Below are positions 6,730-12,910 of a stretch of 15,228 nucleotides of DNA, one piece after another. The translations under genes were made by a program, and so were the position numbers. The notes below the pieces were generated by a model. The model made no database searches, was not told where the DNA came from, and saw only the letters and a list, made by a program, of their open reading frames with translations. The stretch spans positions 1 to 15,228 of the forward strand of contig CAYROE010000024.1 in NCBI GenBank assembly GCA_964425855.1, given 5' to 3'. This DNA comes from S143-63 sp964425855. Lineage in GTDB: Archaea > Thermoproteota > Thermoprotei_A > Sulfolobales > Acidilobaceae. The first letter of the stretch is position 1, and each line of letters begins with the position of its first letter.

Positions 6730-7584
6730 CTGCTCAAACCCAAAAAAATACACATCCTAGACGGATCAAACAAGGCAAGCACACAACTACAAGCCTCACT
6801 CGAATACCTCATAGGACAACACCTAGAGGGAAAAATACAATCAGGACTCATAATAGGAAAATGGAAAGAACACTCACTCCTCCTCGGATACTACCAGCCC
6901 TACAAGACACTCAAAGGATACAGGGTTCTCAGAAGAATAACAGGAGGCCGAGAAGCCATCCTCACTCCCAACCACACATATTTAGGATTGGTATTCGCGA
7001 GTGAGAGCCTTAAAGAAGTAGTAGAAATAGGATTCAACTTTATCAAATGCATAGGAAACAATGAAGTTGTCATTATGGGAGCCACCAGGATCGGGCCAAG
7101 ACCCCTAGCAACAGGAGTCCTAGAAGTAATGGGACAATTCGAAACCGAGAAAGCAATAGAATGCATTATAGGAGATCTTTTTGATCAAAAACTGGAAGTG
7201 CAAACACTAAAAGATAATCCAGACCTGCAGCGATTAACAAAGCCCTACGAGGATCCAAGATGGACACGCTTTCACGGAGTAGAGACATATCCCAAAAAAT
7301 GCTCAATAAGAAGTGGAGACTTCATTCTCAGGCTAGGGATAAGCATTGTCGAAGACAAATATATTGGCGATATGGCGATAGATGGGTCTTTCTACGCATC
7401 GCCACCAAACGAGCCCTTCAATCTAGTAAACACATTAGCGGGAATGCCAATAAATGATCAAACAATTTATGCGTTCGAAGTCAGACTAGACAAACAACTC
7501 GAGCTCTATGGAATCGAAAAAGACGAGGTTACATGCTGCTTAAAGAGGCTCATAGGACTATACGACGAAGAACGGCCTAGGTGA
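6730..7584 (+). CDS. Divergent lipoate-protein-ligase-like protein (LplA domain plus LplB-like C-terminal domain), probable CTG start
   Basis: The frame is open from TGA 6721 to the stop at 7582-7584, with no ATG, GTG or TTG until a TTG at 6988, which would remove a conserved domain. AAAGGTGA (6716-6723) is a strong Shine-Dalgarno exactly 6 nt before CTG 6730, so I place the start there (284 residues). YRVLRRITGGREAI (64-77) matches the RRxSGGGAV lipoate/biotin-attachment signature, except that Arg74 replaces the third Gly. Where LplA has KISGSA with its catalytic Lys, this protein has GATRIGPRPLATGV (117-130) and no obvious Lys. GDFILRLGISIVEDKYIGDM and IDGSFY...LVNTLAGMPI (about 196-241) resemble the LplB/LplA C-terminal accessory domain (ISGDFFxxPE...L..L.G). 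It may still transfer lipoate or octanoate, or act on another ligand. It is divergent from tupA and overlaps the MoaD-like gene by 27 bp tail to tail. Confidence 0.7.
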   Translation: MLKPKKIHILDGSNKASTQLQASLEYLIGQHLEGKIQSGLIIGKWKEHSLLLGYYQPYKTLKGYRVLRRITGGREAILTPNHTYLGLVFASESLKEVVEIGFNFIKCIGNNEVVIMGATRIGPRPLATGVLEVMGQFETEKAIECIIGDLFDQKLEVQTLKDNPDLQRLTKPYEDPRWTRFHGVETYPKKCSIRSGDFILRLGISIVEDKYIGDMAIDGSFYASPPNEPFNLVNTLAGMPINDQTIYAFEVRLDKQLELYGIEKDEVTCCLKRLIGLYDEERPR

Positions 7585-7833
7585 GACCACTATTCTGTCT
7601 CCATCCCTCAGCTTTGTATCTAGTCCCTCTAAGAACGCGATACTTCTCCCATTAACAATAATGTCGGTAGGAGGCTTAATCGATCCATCTTTATTAAATA
7701 TCTTTTCTTTGACCTCCTCAGGTACTTTTTCAAGGGCATCTTTTACCGTTGATCCCTCTGGGAGATCGAGTATTATCCTCGGCTTAGCGGCGAGCTGATA
7801 GAACTCTTGTATAAACATTATTTCTACTTTCAT
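7558..7833 (-). CDS. MoaD/ThiS-family small ubiquitin-like protein lacking the C-terminal Gly-Gly
   Basis: The 91-residue protein has the beta-grasp pattern of MoaD: an N-terminal strand with FIQEFYQLAAK, then LPEGSTVKDALEKVPEEVKE (24-43), an NGRSIAFLEGLDTKLRDGD stretch (61-79) equal to the family's VNG...L.DGDxV, and the final strand. MoaD carries sulfur as a C-terminal Gly-Gly thiocarboxylate for molybdopterin synthase. Here the protein ends SPRPFFVV, where most members end PPVxGG. Reading on past the stop, or in another frame, gives no Gly-Gly, so a simple frameshift does not explain it. It lies 167 nt downstream of the AOR gene on the same strand, with its own TATA candidate, and overlaps the lipoate-ligase-like gene by 27 bp. 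Family call good; a sulfur-donor role is doubtful without the tail. Confidence 0.8.
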   Translation of the reverse strand: MKVEIMFIQEFYQLAAKPRIILDLPEGSTVKDALEKVPEEVKEKIFNKDGSIKPPTDIIVNGRSIAFLEGLDTKLRDGDRIVVSPRPFFVV

Positions 7834-7881
7834 CTATTCATGCACCCTTACCATCGAACTTGAATCTGTGCACTATGAGTT

Positions 7882-7893
7882 ATTTTATATTAT
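7882..7893 (-). promoter_or_regulatory. TATA box of the MoaD-like gene
   Basis: On the minus strand this reads ATAATATAAAAT. It predicts a transcription start near 7862 and a leader of about 28 nt containing GGGTG ahead of ATG 7833. The gene could therefore be expressed apart from AOR. Confidence 0.45.
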
Positions 7894-7930
7894 TATTCAA
7901 GGGGAAATATTCTGTATTATGTATTATCAC

Positions 7931-7946
7931 GACATATGTCATGACA
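7931..7946. repeat. Overlapping palindromes between AOR and the MoaD-like gene
   Basis: GACATATGTCATGACA contains two overlapping perfect 10-bp palindromes, GACATATGTC (7931-7940) and TGTCATGACA (7937-7946), so GACA/TGTC half-sites alternate three times. The site lies about 45 bp upstream of the MoaD-like TATA box. It could be an operator; it is too short for a convincing terminator. Confidence 0.35.
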
Positions 7947-7975
7947 CAAAACTACCATATTTGTGAATTATGAGG

Positions 7976-7990
7976 AAAAAGAGGATTTGT
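7976..7990 (-). terminator. T-rich candidate terminator of AOR
   Basis: About 10-20 nt after the AOR stop, the minus strand carries a pyrimidine tract (CCTCTTTTTCCTC). Archaeal RNA polymerase often stops at such T-rich stretches without a hairpin. Confidence 0.35.
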
Positions 7991-8000
7991 ATCTGGAAAT

Positions 8001-9866
8001 TTACTTTACGATGTTGATGAATTCCTCTAGACCTAGGCGTTCCAGTGTTTCTGGCTTCGGTATTCCGTTCTCCCATCCTCTTATCTCATAGAACTTTGGT
8101 AGGTATGCGTCTAGGTATTCCTTTGCTGTTCTTCCCTTTGCTGGGCCGTCTGGTAGTGGTGTTTCTAGGAGTCGTTTAGGTAGTGTATCCTGGTAGCCGT
8201 GGCCTTCTCTTACGGCGAATAGTCTCTCTACGTTGTAGATTCTTTCTCCTATCTGAAGGAGCTCGTCTGCTGTTAGGTCCTCCCATCCTGTCATTGCTTG
8301 GAGTAGGCCGACGTAGTCTGTGTGGTCTGTTGCGAAGGTGTTGAATTTACATACTACTAGGCTGTCTATCACGCTGAAGTAGTCTTGCTGGTATTTGACT
8401 AGTTCTACTTTCTTCGGGTCTATCTTTAATGGGTCGTATTTTTCTGGTGCTCCGAGTACATCGAAGCTTACGGCGTATGCTCTAAGGTGGCATCCGCCCC
8501 TGTTGCTTGTTGCGTAGCTTAGGGCCATGCTGTTGATTCCTCTTGGATCATATGCTGGTAGTTCCAGTCCTCTTACGTGTATCGGTACGTCTGGTTTTTC
8601 GAAGTATTCTCCTAGGCGTTTTGCTCCTTCTGCCGCTATGTCTCCTATGCCGTGCCTGTATGCCATTCTCCATACGAGTTGTATGAAGGCGTCTGCATTG
8701 CCCCATTCTGGCTCGATGTCTTCTAGGAGGCTGAATAGTTCCTTGGCTTTTTCCTCTGGTAGTTCTCCTTTCTTGGCTTTCTCATATAGGTCCATTAGGG
8801 TCGCGACTGTGTTTCCTAGGCTTATAGTGTCGAATCCTAGATCGTTGGCGAGGTAGTTTAGCTTGATTAGGGCCTCTAGGTTCCCTATTAGTGTGTTTGC
8901 GCCCATAGCCCATATTGACTCGTATTCTGGTCCCTCCGATACCGGTGTCCTATATGGTCCCTTGTCTACTTTTGCGACTCTGCTACACTGTATTACGCAG
9001 CCCCAGCATCCCTTGTTGGAGACAAGATACTTCTCGGCAAGGTATTCTCCGCTTATCTCGAAGGCCTTGTCGAAGGTACCGTATGTCCAGTTCTTTGTAG
9101 GGAACGCTCCGTGACTATTAATAATGTTTACAAGTACGGCGGTTCCAAATTTCCCGAGAGCCTCGCTTATACTGTGATTCGAGATCTTCTCTATTACTCT
9201 CTTAGATTCTTTCTTGAACTTTTCCTTGTCTATGGGCTCTAGTTTTCTTGATCCCTTGACGAAGAGGGCCTTAAACTTCTTGCTGCCGAGCACTGCTGCA
9301 AGGCCGGTTCTTCCCGCGGCCCTATACTTGTCGTTCATTATTGCCGCTATCTTGGAAAGGTTCTCCCCTGCCGGACCTATGCTTAGAATGCTTCCTATGT
9401 GTTCGCTGGGAGTCTTCATTTCTTTCCTGATAAGTCTCTCTGTGTAGATTACTCCTTTACCCCATAGTTTCTTAGCTGGATGGAACTGTACTTCGCCGTC
9501 AACAATACTTATCCAGACGGGTTCGTCGCTTTTACCTTCTATTACGACACCATCGTATCCGGCGAATCGCAGCCATGGCCCGAATTGTCCGCCGCTATTG
9601 CTGTCTCCTAATATGCCTGTCAGTGGGCTCTTCCCTACGACGTGGTATCTTCCGCTTTCAAAGGCTCCTGTCCCGGTTAGTGGTCCAGTCAATATGTAGA
9701 TCTTGTTCTCTGGGCTGAAGGGATCGATATGTGGAGGAATCTCCTTTAGGGCGAGATATGCTCCCAGCCCTCTGCCTCCAATATATTTTCTTAGGATGTC
9801 CTCCGGGACTTTTTCTTCACGTGCCTTCCATTCCGATAGATCAAGCCTGAGTAGTCTGAACTCCAT
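8001..9866 (-). CDS. aor: Aldehyde ferredoxin oxidoreductase-family tungsten enzyme
   Basis: At 621 residues this is the normal length for the AOR family, whose tungsten-bispterin enzymes oxidise aldehydes to acids and reduce ferredoxin in the cytoplasm. The N-terminal pterin domain shows YIGGRGLGAYLALKEI (28-43), GPLTGTGAFESGRYHVVGKS (61-80), SPLTG...SGGQFGPWLRFAGYDG (80-106) and AAGRTGLAAVLGSKKFKALF (183-202). The [4Fe-4S] ligands are Cys287, Cys290 and Cys294 in GCWGCVIQC plus Cys506 in DSLVVC, the same spacing as in Pyrococcus AOR. Glu314 in GPEYES and His460 in RGGCHLRAY match the family's catalytic Glu and His. Pterin-binding DxxGL(C/D)-type motifs are NDLGFD (341-346) and DSLVVC (501-506). 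GAGGTG lies 6 nt before the ATG. I cannot say whether it is AOR, FOR or a WOR subtype. MoaD-like and Tup neighbours supply cofactor and metal context. Confidence 0.95.
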   Translation of the reverse strand: MEFRLLRLDLSEWKAREEKVPEDILRKYIGGRGLGAYLALKEIPPHIDPFSPENKIYILTGPLTGTGAFESGRYHVVGKSPLTGILGDSNSGGQFGPWLRFAGYDGVVIEGKSDEPVWISIVDGEVQFHPAKKLWGKGVIYTERLIRKEMKTPSEHIGSILSIGPAGENLSKIAAIMNDKYRAAGRTGLAAVLGSKKFKALFVKGSRKLEPIDKEKFKKESKRVIEKISNHSISEALGKFGTAVLVNIINSHGAFPTKNWTYGTFDKAFEISGEYLAEKYLVSNKGCWGCVIQCSRVAKVDKGPYRTPVSEGPEYESIWAMGANTLIGNLEALIKLNYLANDLGFDTISLGNTVATLMDLYEKAKKGELPEEKAKELFSLLEDIEPEWGNADAFIQLVWRMAYRHGIGDIAAEGAKRLGEYFEKPDVPIHVRGLELPAYDPRGINSMALSYATSNRGGCHLRAYAVSFDVLGAPEKYDPLKIDPKKVELVKYQQDYFSVIDSLVVCKFNTFATDHTDYVGLLQAMTGWEDLTADELLQIGERIYNVERLFAVREGHGYQDTLPKRLLETPLPDGPAKGRTAKEYLDAYLPKFYEIRGWENGIPKPETLERLGLEEFINIVK

Positions 9867-9913
9867 ATTAGCACCTCATTCATTCATTTATAGGAAAACA
9901 CCTTACTGATATA

Positions 9914-9927
9914 CCCACTAATGTGGG
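9914..9927 (-). promoter_or_regulatory. Short stem-loop in the AOR 5' region
   Basis: CCCAC-TAAT-GTGGG forms a 5-bp G+C-rich stem with a 4-nt loop, 48-61 nt upstream of the AOR ATG. If transcription starts upstream of it, it would lie in the leader; otherwise it could be a protein site. Confidence 0.3.
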
Positions 9928-9955
9928 AATGTTCTATGTACTATTTTTATAGATA

Positions 9956-9971
9956 TTTATATCGATATAAA
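9956..9971. promoter_or_regulatory. 16-bp perfect palindrome upstream of AOR
   Basis: TTTATATCGATATAAA is a perfect self-complementary 16-mer about 90 bp upstream of the AOR start. It contains TATA-like sequence in both directions, so it may be a promoter core, an operator, or both. Confidence 0.4.
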
Positions 9972-10236
9972 AATGTTGATAGTCGATTATCGTTATTTCC
10001 CTGATACATCACAATTGTATAAACATTCCTTACCATCCCCTCAAATCTTATGGCTGGATACAGGATATAGGCTTAATTGGGAAACGTAGAAGCCTTGTGG
10101 GAAACCATTGTGGAATATGGGGAATAAGTCTAAGATTGAGTCTTTACCACATCTTTACTAAGAGTCTGCAGAGAGGTCTGAGGGGGAGACAAGGGACGAT
10201 TTAACAATGACTAAGAGAGTTTCCTACTATATAAAG

Positions 10237-10312
10237 TGGAGCCGCCGCCGGGATTCGAACCCGGGACCTTCGCCTTACCAGGGCGACGCTCTACCGGCTG
10301 AGCTACGGCGGC
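10237..10312 (-). tRNA. tRNA-Thr (anticodon GGU), CCA encoded
   Basis: The minus strand folds as a full cloverleaf. The acceptor stem is GCCGCCG/CGGCGGC, the D arm GCTC-AGCCGGTA-GAGC, the anticodon stem TCGCC/GGCGA with loop CTGGTAA (anticodon GGT), the variable loop AGGTC, and the T arm CCGGG-TTCGAAT-CCCGG. The discriminator is U, as expected for archaeal tRNA-Thr, and CCA follows directly in the DNA (10237-10239). There is no intron. The G+C-rich stems contrast with the A+T-rich surroundings, typical of a hyperthermophile. It reads ACC and ACU codons. Confidence 0.97.
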
Positions 10313-10348
10313 GTGCTGGATCCTATTCTATTCGTGTCTTGTCTTGGG

Positions 10349-10357
10349 TGTTTTAAG
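10349..10357 (-). promoter_or_regulatory. Candidate box A of tRNA-Thr
   Basis: The minus strand reads CTTAAAAC, centred about 40 nt upstream of the mature tRNA 5' end and overlapping the stop codon of the upstream protease-like gene. That would give a short 5' leader for RNase P to remove. Confidence 0.35.
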
Positions 10358-11231
10358 GATTGCGATTATGATTGCGATGATGCACGGGATAAGGAATGTA
10401 TTCTACTCCAGGTTTGTGCGTTGGTGCTTGAGGGTAGAGCTCCATCAACATGTATACTTCTTCCGGTATAGTGTCCTTTACGGGTAGGCCTAGTTCTCTG
10501 GCTTTTTCATATGTTATGGGGTAATCATGCGTCCACTTGCCTACTGTGAGTTCTTCTGCTAGTTTCTTGGCTTTTTCTTCGCCCATTTTATCCTTGGTCA
10601 GCTCAACTATGAATTCTTGTACTTCCTCTAGGCTTTTCTTAGCTATATCCGCGAGTACAAGGAATTTTTCGCTGGCCTCCTTACCCTTGACTTCGACTGC
10701 TTTGATTATGCTTGGTGCGGGCATATGTGACGCTTGATCCACAGCTATCTGTGGATCCAGTGGTCCTAGAACTGCATTGGGATCCATCCATATTTCGTCC
10801 GCTGCTAGGGCTATGAGTGTTCCTCCACTCATGGCATAGTGTGGGACTATTACAATCTTCTTGGCGGGATGGCGTTTTAGGGCCCTCGCGATCTGTGAAG
10901 CCGCCAATACAAGTCCTCCCGGAGTATGTATTATTAGTGCAATCGGTTTATCAGGTGGAGTATTCCTGATAGCACGTAGTACGGCTTCACTATCATCAAT
11001 ATCAATGAACCTGTAGATGGGGAGACCAAGCAAGCCTACCCTCTCGGCCCTATGTATTAACGTTATGAACCTGTATCCGTACTTCTTTTCTAACCGAGCT
11101 AGCATGTTAAGCCTAGCTGCCCTGAGCCTATAGAAGCTGAACATTGGAGACAGGCTCATTATCATGAAGAACAATGCGAAGAGCATCCAGAACAGGCTCC
11201 CTAGATCTTGTACTTGCCCAGTATCAACCAT
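10353..11231 (-). CDS. Membrane-anchored ClpP/SppA-fold serine protease-like protein (SDH family)
   Basis: From ATG 11231 the protein has 292 residues. Residues about 11-33 form a membrane helix, and a ClpP/crotonase-fold domain follows. ALIIHTPGGLVLAASQIARA (97-116) carries the HTPGG oxyanion-type loop. HYAMSGGTLIALAADEIWMD (131-150) contains Ser135 in the SGG setting of SppA-like serine proteases. PNAVLGPLDPQ (151-161) closes the motif. This is the serine dehydrogenase proteinase (SDH/DUF114) pattern common in archaea, thought to cleave signal peptides or membrane proteins. The C-terminal 80 residues include a charged helical part and an unusual His/Asn-rich end. An in-frame TTG at 11270 would add 13 residues; I prefer ATG because GGAGGT (11240-11245) sits 8 nt before it. 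Substrate unknown. Confidence 0.85.
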   Translation of the reverse strand: MVDTGQVQDLGSLFWMLFALFFMIMSLSPMFSFYRLRAARLNMLARLEKKYGYRFITLIHRAERVGLLGLPIYRFIDIDDSEAVLRAIRNTPPDKPIALIIHTPGGLVLAASQIARALKRHPAKKIVIVPHYAMSGGTLIALAADEIWMDPNAVLGPLDPQIAVDQASHMPAPSIIKAVEVKGKEASEKFLVLADIAKKSLEEVQEFIVELTKDKMGEEKAKKLAEELTVGKWTHDYPITYEKARELGLPVKDTIPEEVYMLMELYPQAPTHKPGVEYIPYPVHHRNHNRNP

Positions 11232-11347
11232 CTTCCCGTACCTCCACTCTATATATAGTCTAGGCGTCAAACACTGTTGAGACTAAGTCAAGCTATGCTA
11301 TAATATATTAGATGGGAACGGTATAGATATAATTTTGGTAAAACGAG
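11232..11347. promoter_or_regulatory. Divergent promoter region of the protease-like and surface-protein genes
   Basis: A shared A+T-rich segment. CTATAATATATTAG (about 11299-11312) could drive the minus-strand protease-like gene with a leader of roughly 50 nt; a closer TATATATAG-type element sits at 11250-11257. On the plus strand, TATAGATATAATT (11322-11334) is about 22 nt before the TTG at 11348, suggesting a leaderless transcript for the surface protein. Confidence 0.4.
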
Positions 11348-12793
11348 TTGAATAACGACTCACTAAAAACACTAACACTATTACTAGTACTATTAGTGCT
11401 AGTAATAAATCCAGTCATAGCTGGAGTTATCGTCAAATACGAAACAGGGGGTTATACTACTTCAACACCTCCTCCAATACACCTGCAGCAGCCCTCAGAC
11501 ACCCAGGTCTATACTAGCATTGGAGCACATAACACGTCGGCAAACGTATCAGTATACATTCCAAGCACATACACTATATCACTAGAGTCTAGAAGAGCAG
11601 TGTACTGGAACAATTTCGACGACTACGATCCTCTAGCAACAGGAGAACTGGTTCCATTAAACAACGATACATGTACCTGGAGCTGGGACAGTGTTAACGG
11701 AGAGCTCGTAGGTGAAACCACTGGTTTAAGCGTGGAGTACGGGGGAGAATGTATCCTCCTTATAAATAGGACTATACCAGTAGACCAGGAAATATATCTG
11801 GATATCAACATGATGTGGGATGGAGCCAGTACATATCCACATTATTCTGACCTAGTGTACATGAATAAGACTTCGGGCCTATTCTATACGATTGGGAACA
11901 ACTATAGGACGGATAGAGTATATTTGTGGTTATGGGATGGAGCCTGGAACCTCCTAGACTCGGCAAGGTTCTCCGGCTGGTCCTTCTATACTGATACATG
12001 GTATGATCTACTTGGCATGAGGAATAATACAAATGGCTATCTAGCAGAGATCTATGAAGACACATTACAAGTAGACACTTATGACACGACGGTACAGGTT
12101 GATACTGTTGGACTAGGACTATATAGTTTCTATGGCGAGATTGTAAGGTATGATCTCATCCTGTTAACTCTCGGTGGCCCACCATATTATGTCAACGTGA
12201 CTGGCCTAGAGCCAGGATGGTACGTTGAGATATATGATGAAAACTATAATCTATTGGCTTCCGTCCAGTCGACTGGTACACAGGTAAGTATAGACTTCTG
12301 GGATTATAAGATGGTTAAAAACGGTACGATAGTAGTGCGTGATTCGGGTTACAATTATATTACTAGCAATACTTTTTCGTGGATAATAGGAGGAGACACG
12401 TACCATGTAGGGTACGCGTCGTATGGATCAACATACAATATACTAGGATTCGTAAACAATGACACAGATACGACATTTAACGTATCCCTAATACTAAGTA
12501 ATATAACCATTAGCTCGGGTTCCCCGGGCATACTATACGAGCTAGATATTTGGATAGACTCGGGCGGGCAAGTAACGGATCCGATAACAGTCTACTACAA
12601 TTCAACGGGTGGAACATATGAGGTGGGTAGCTGGTCTACCTCTGTGCTAAAACTGTATCCACTGTATCCAGGAAACATATATCTCTACTGGTATAGTGAT
12701 CCCGGAGTGACTGTTTCGATGACTCTATTGTTTGTTTATTGGATTTCTGGAGTGTTAGTAGTGTATCCGATAAATGTAACCGTTTATTCATAG
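11348..12793 (+). CDS. Secreted surface protein with lectin-like beta-sandwich domains
   Basis: The 481-residue protein starts at TTG, with no ATG nearby and a TATA box 22 nt upstream. Residues 9-25 form a Sec-type signal peptide, probably cut near VIA-GV. There is no second membrane helix, so it should be released or held on the surface by other proteins. Residues about 85-275 (YWNNFDDYDP..., repeated Trp/Tyr-rich strands) resemble a concanavalin/LamG-like jelly roll. Residues 279-332 (VNVTGLEPGWYVEIYDENYN, then NGTIVV) look like the small beta-sandwich often paired with such domains in archaeal surface proteins. A final all-beta region (about 340-481) is rich in Tyr, Ser, Thr and Gly. There are more than a dozen N-glycosylation sequons. 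No catalytic motif is recognised. A role in adhesion, polysaccharide binding or filament formation is a guess. Confidence 0.75.
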   Translation: MNNDSLKTLTLLLVLLVLVINPVIAGVIVKYETGGYTTSTPPPIHLQQPSDTQVYTSIGAHNTSANVSVYIPSTYTISLESRRAVYWNNFDDYDPLATGELVPLNNDTCTWSWDSVNGELVGETTGLSVEYGGECILLINRTIPVDQEIYLDINMMWDGASTYPHYSDLVYMNKTSGLFYTIGNNYRTDRVYLWLWDGAWNLLDSARFSGWSFYTDTWYDLLGMRNNTNGYLAEIYEDTLQVDTYDTTVQVDTVGLGLYSFYGEIVRYDLILLTLGGPPYYVNVTGLEPGWYVEIYDENYNLLASVQSTGTQVSIDFWDYKMVKNGTIVVRDSGYNYITSNTFSWIIGGDTYHVGYASYGSTYNILGFVNNDTDTTFNVSLILSNITISSGSPGILYELDIWIDSGGQVTDPITVYYNSTGGTYEVGSWSTSVLKLYPLYPGNIYLYWYSDPGVTVSMTLLFVYWISGVLVVYPINVTVYS

Positions 12794-12887
12794 AATTCAG
12801 ATCCATAGGATGAATCCGGTTACAAATTTTGGGTTTGTTTATTAATTAGCAACTGGTTATTGGCGAGAATGGTGATGTGGCTTGATG

Positions 12888-12910
12888 CATTAGTTAGGAT
12901 AATACTAATG
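12888..12910. terminator. Inverted repeat between convergent genes, candidate terminator
   Basis: CATTAGT-N9-ACTAATG is a perfect 7-bp inverted repeat, followed on the plus strand by TGTTCTATTTTTATG. It could end transcription of the surface-protein gene. Its right arm overlaps the stop codon of the minus-strand gene, so it would lie at that gene's 3' end as well. Confidence 0.35.

Larger units (their letters stand above)
9867..10236. other. Long intergenic region between AOR and tRNA-Thr
   Basis: These 370 bases hold no convincing ORF. The AOR-proximal 120 bases are an A+T-rich promoter area with several TATA candidates (minus-strand CTATAAAT 9887-9894, and a TATAAAAATA-like stretch near 9943-9952), a stem-loop and a 16-bp palindrome. 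The remainder (about 10000-10236) is less A+T rich. It contains the element TGGGAAAC twice (10078-10085 and 10108-10115) and a 6-bp inverted repeat AGGCTT/AAGCCT (10069-10074, 10090-10095). I cannot assign an RNA gene to it. Confidence 0.5.

Noticed and set aside
6558..7004. Plus-strand 148-codon frame spanning the tupA start, the operator and the lipoate-ligase-like 5' end
   Set aside because: It overlaps two recognisable genes in other frames and its low-complexity Arg/Thr/Pro-rich product matches nothing.
7558..7600. Frameshift as the reason for the missing Gly-Gly in the MoaD-like protein
   Set aside because: The alternative frame I read through the end (GRSSSYSPM...) gives no Gly-Gly near the expected length.
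9991..9996. CGTTAT half-site upstream of AOR that resembles one arm of the tupA inverted repeat
   Set aside because: There is no inverted partner at suitable spacing, and a 6-mer is expected by chance in A+T-rich DNA.
11232..11270. Earlier TTG start for the protease-like gene
   Set aside because: GGAGGT at 11240-11245 is placed correctly for ATG 11231, and the extra residues look like translated leader and TATA sequence.
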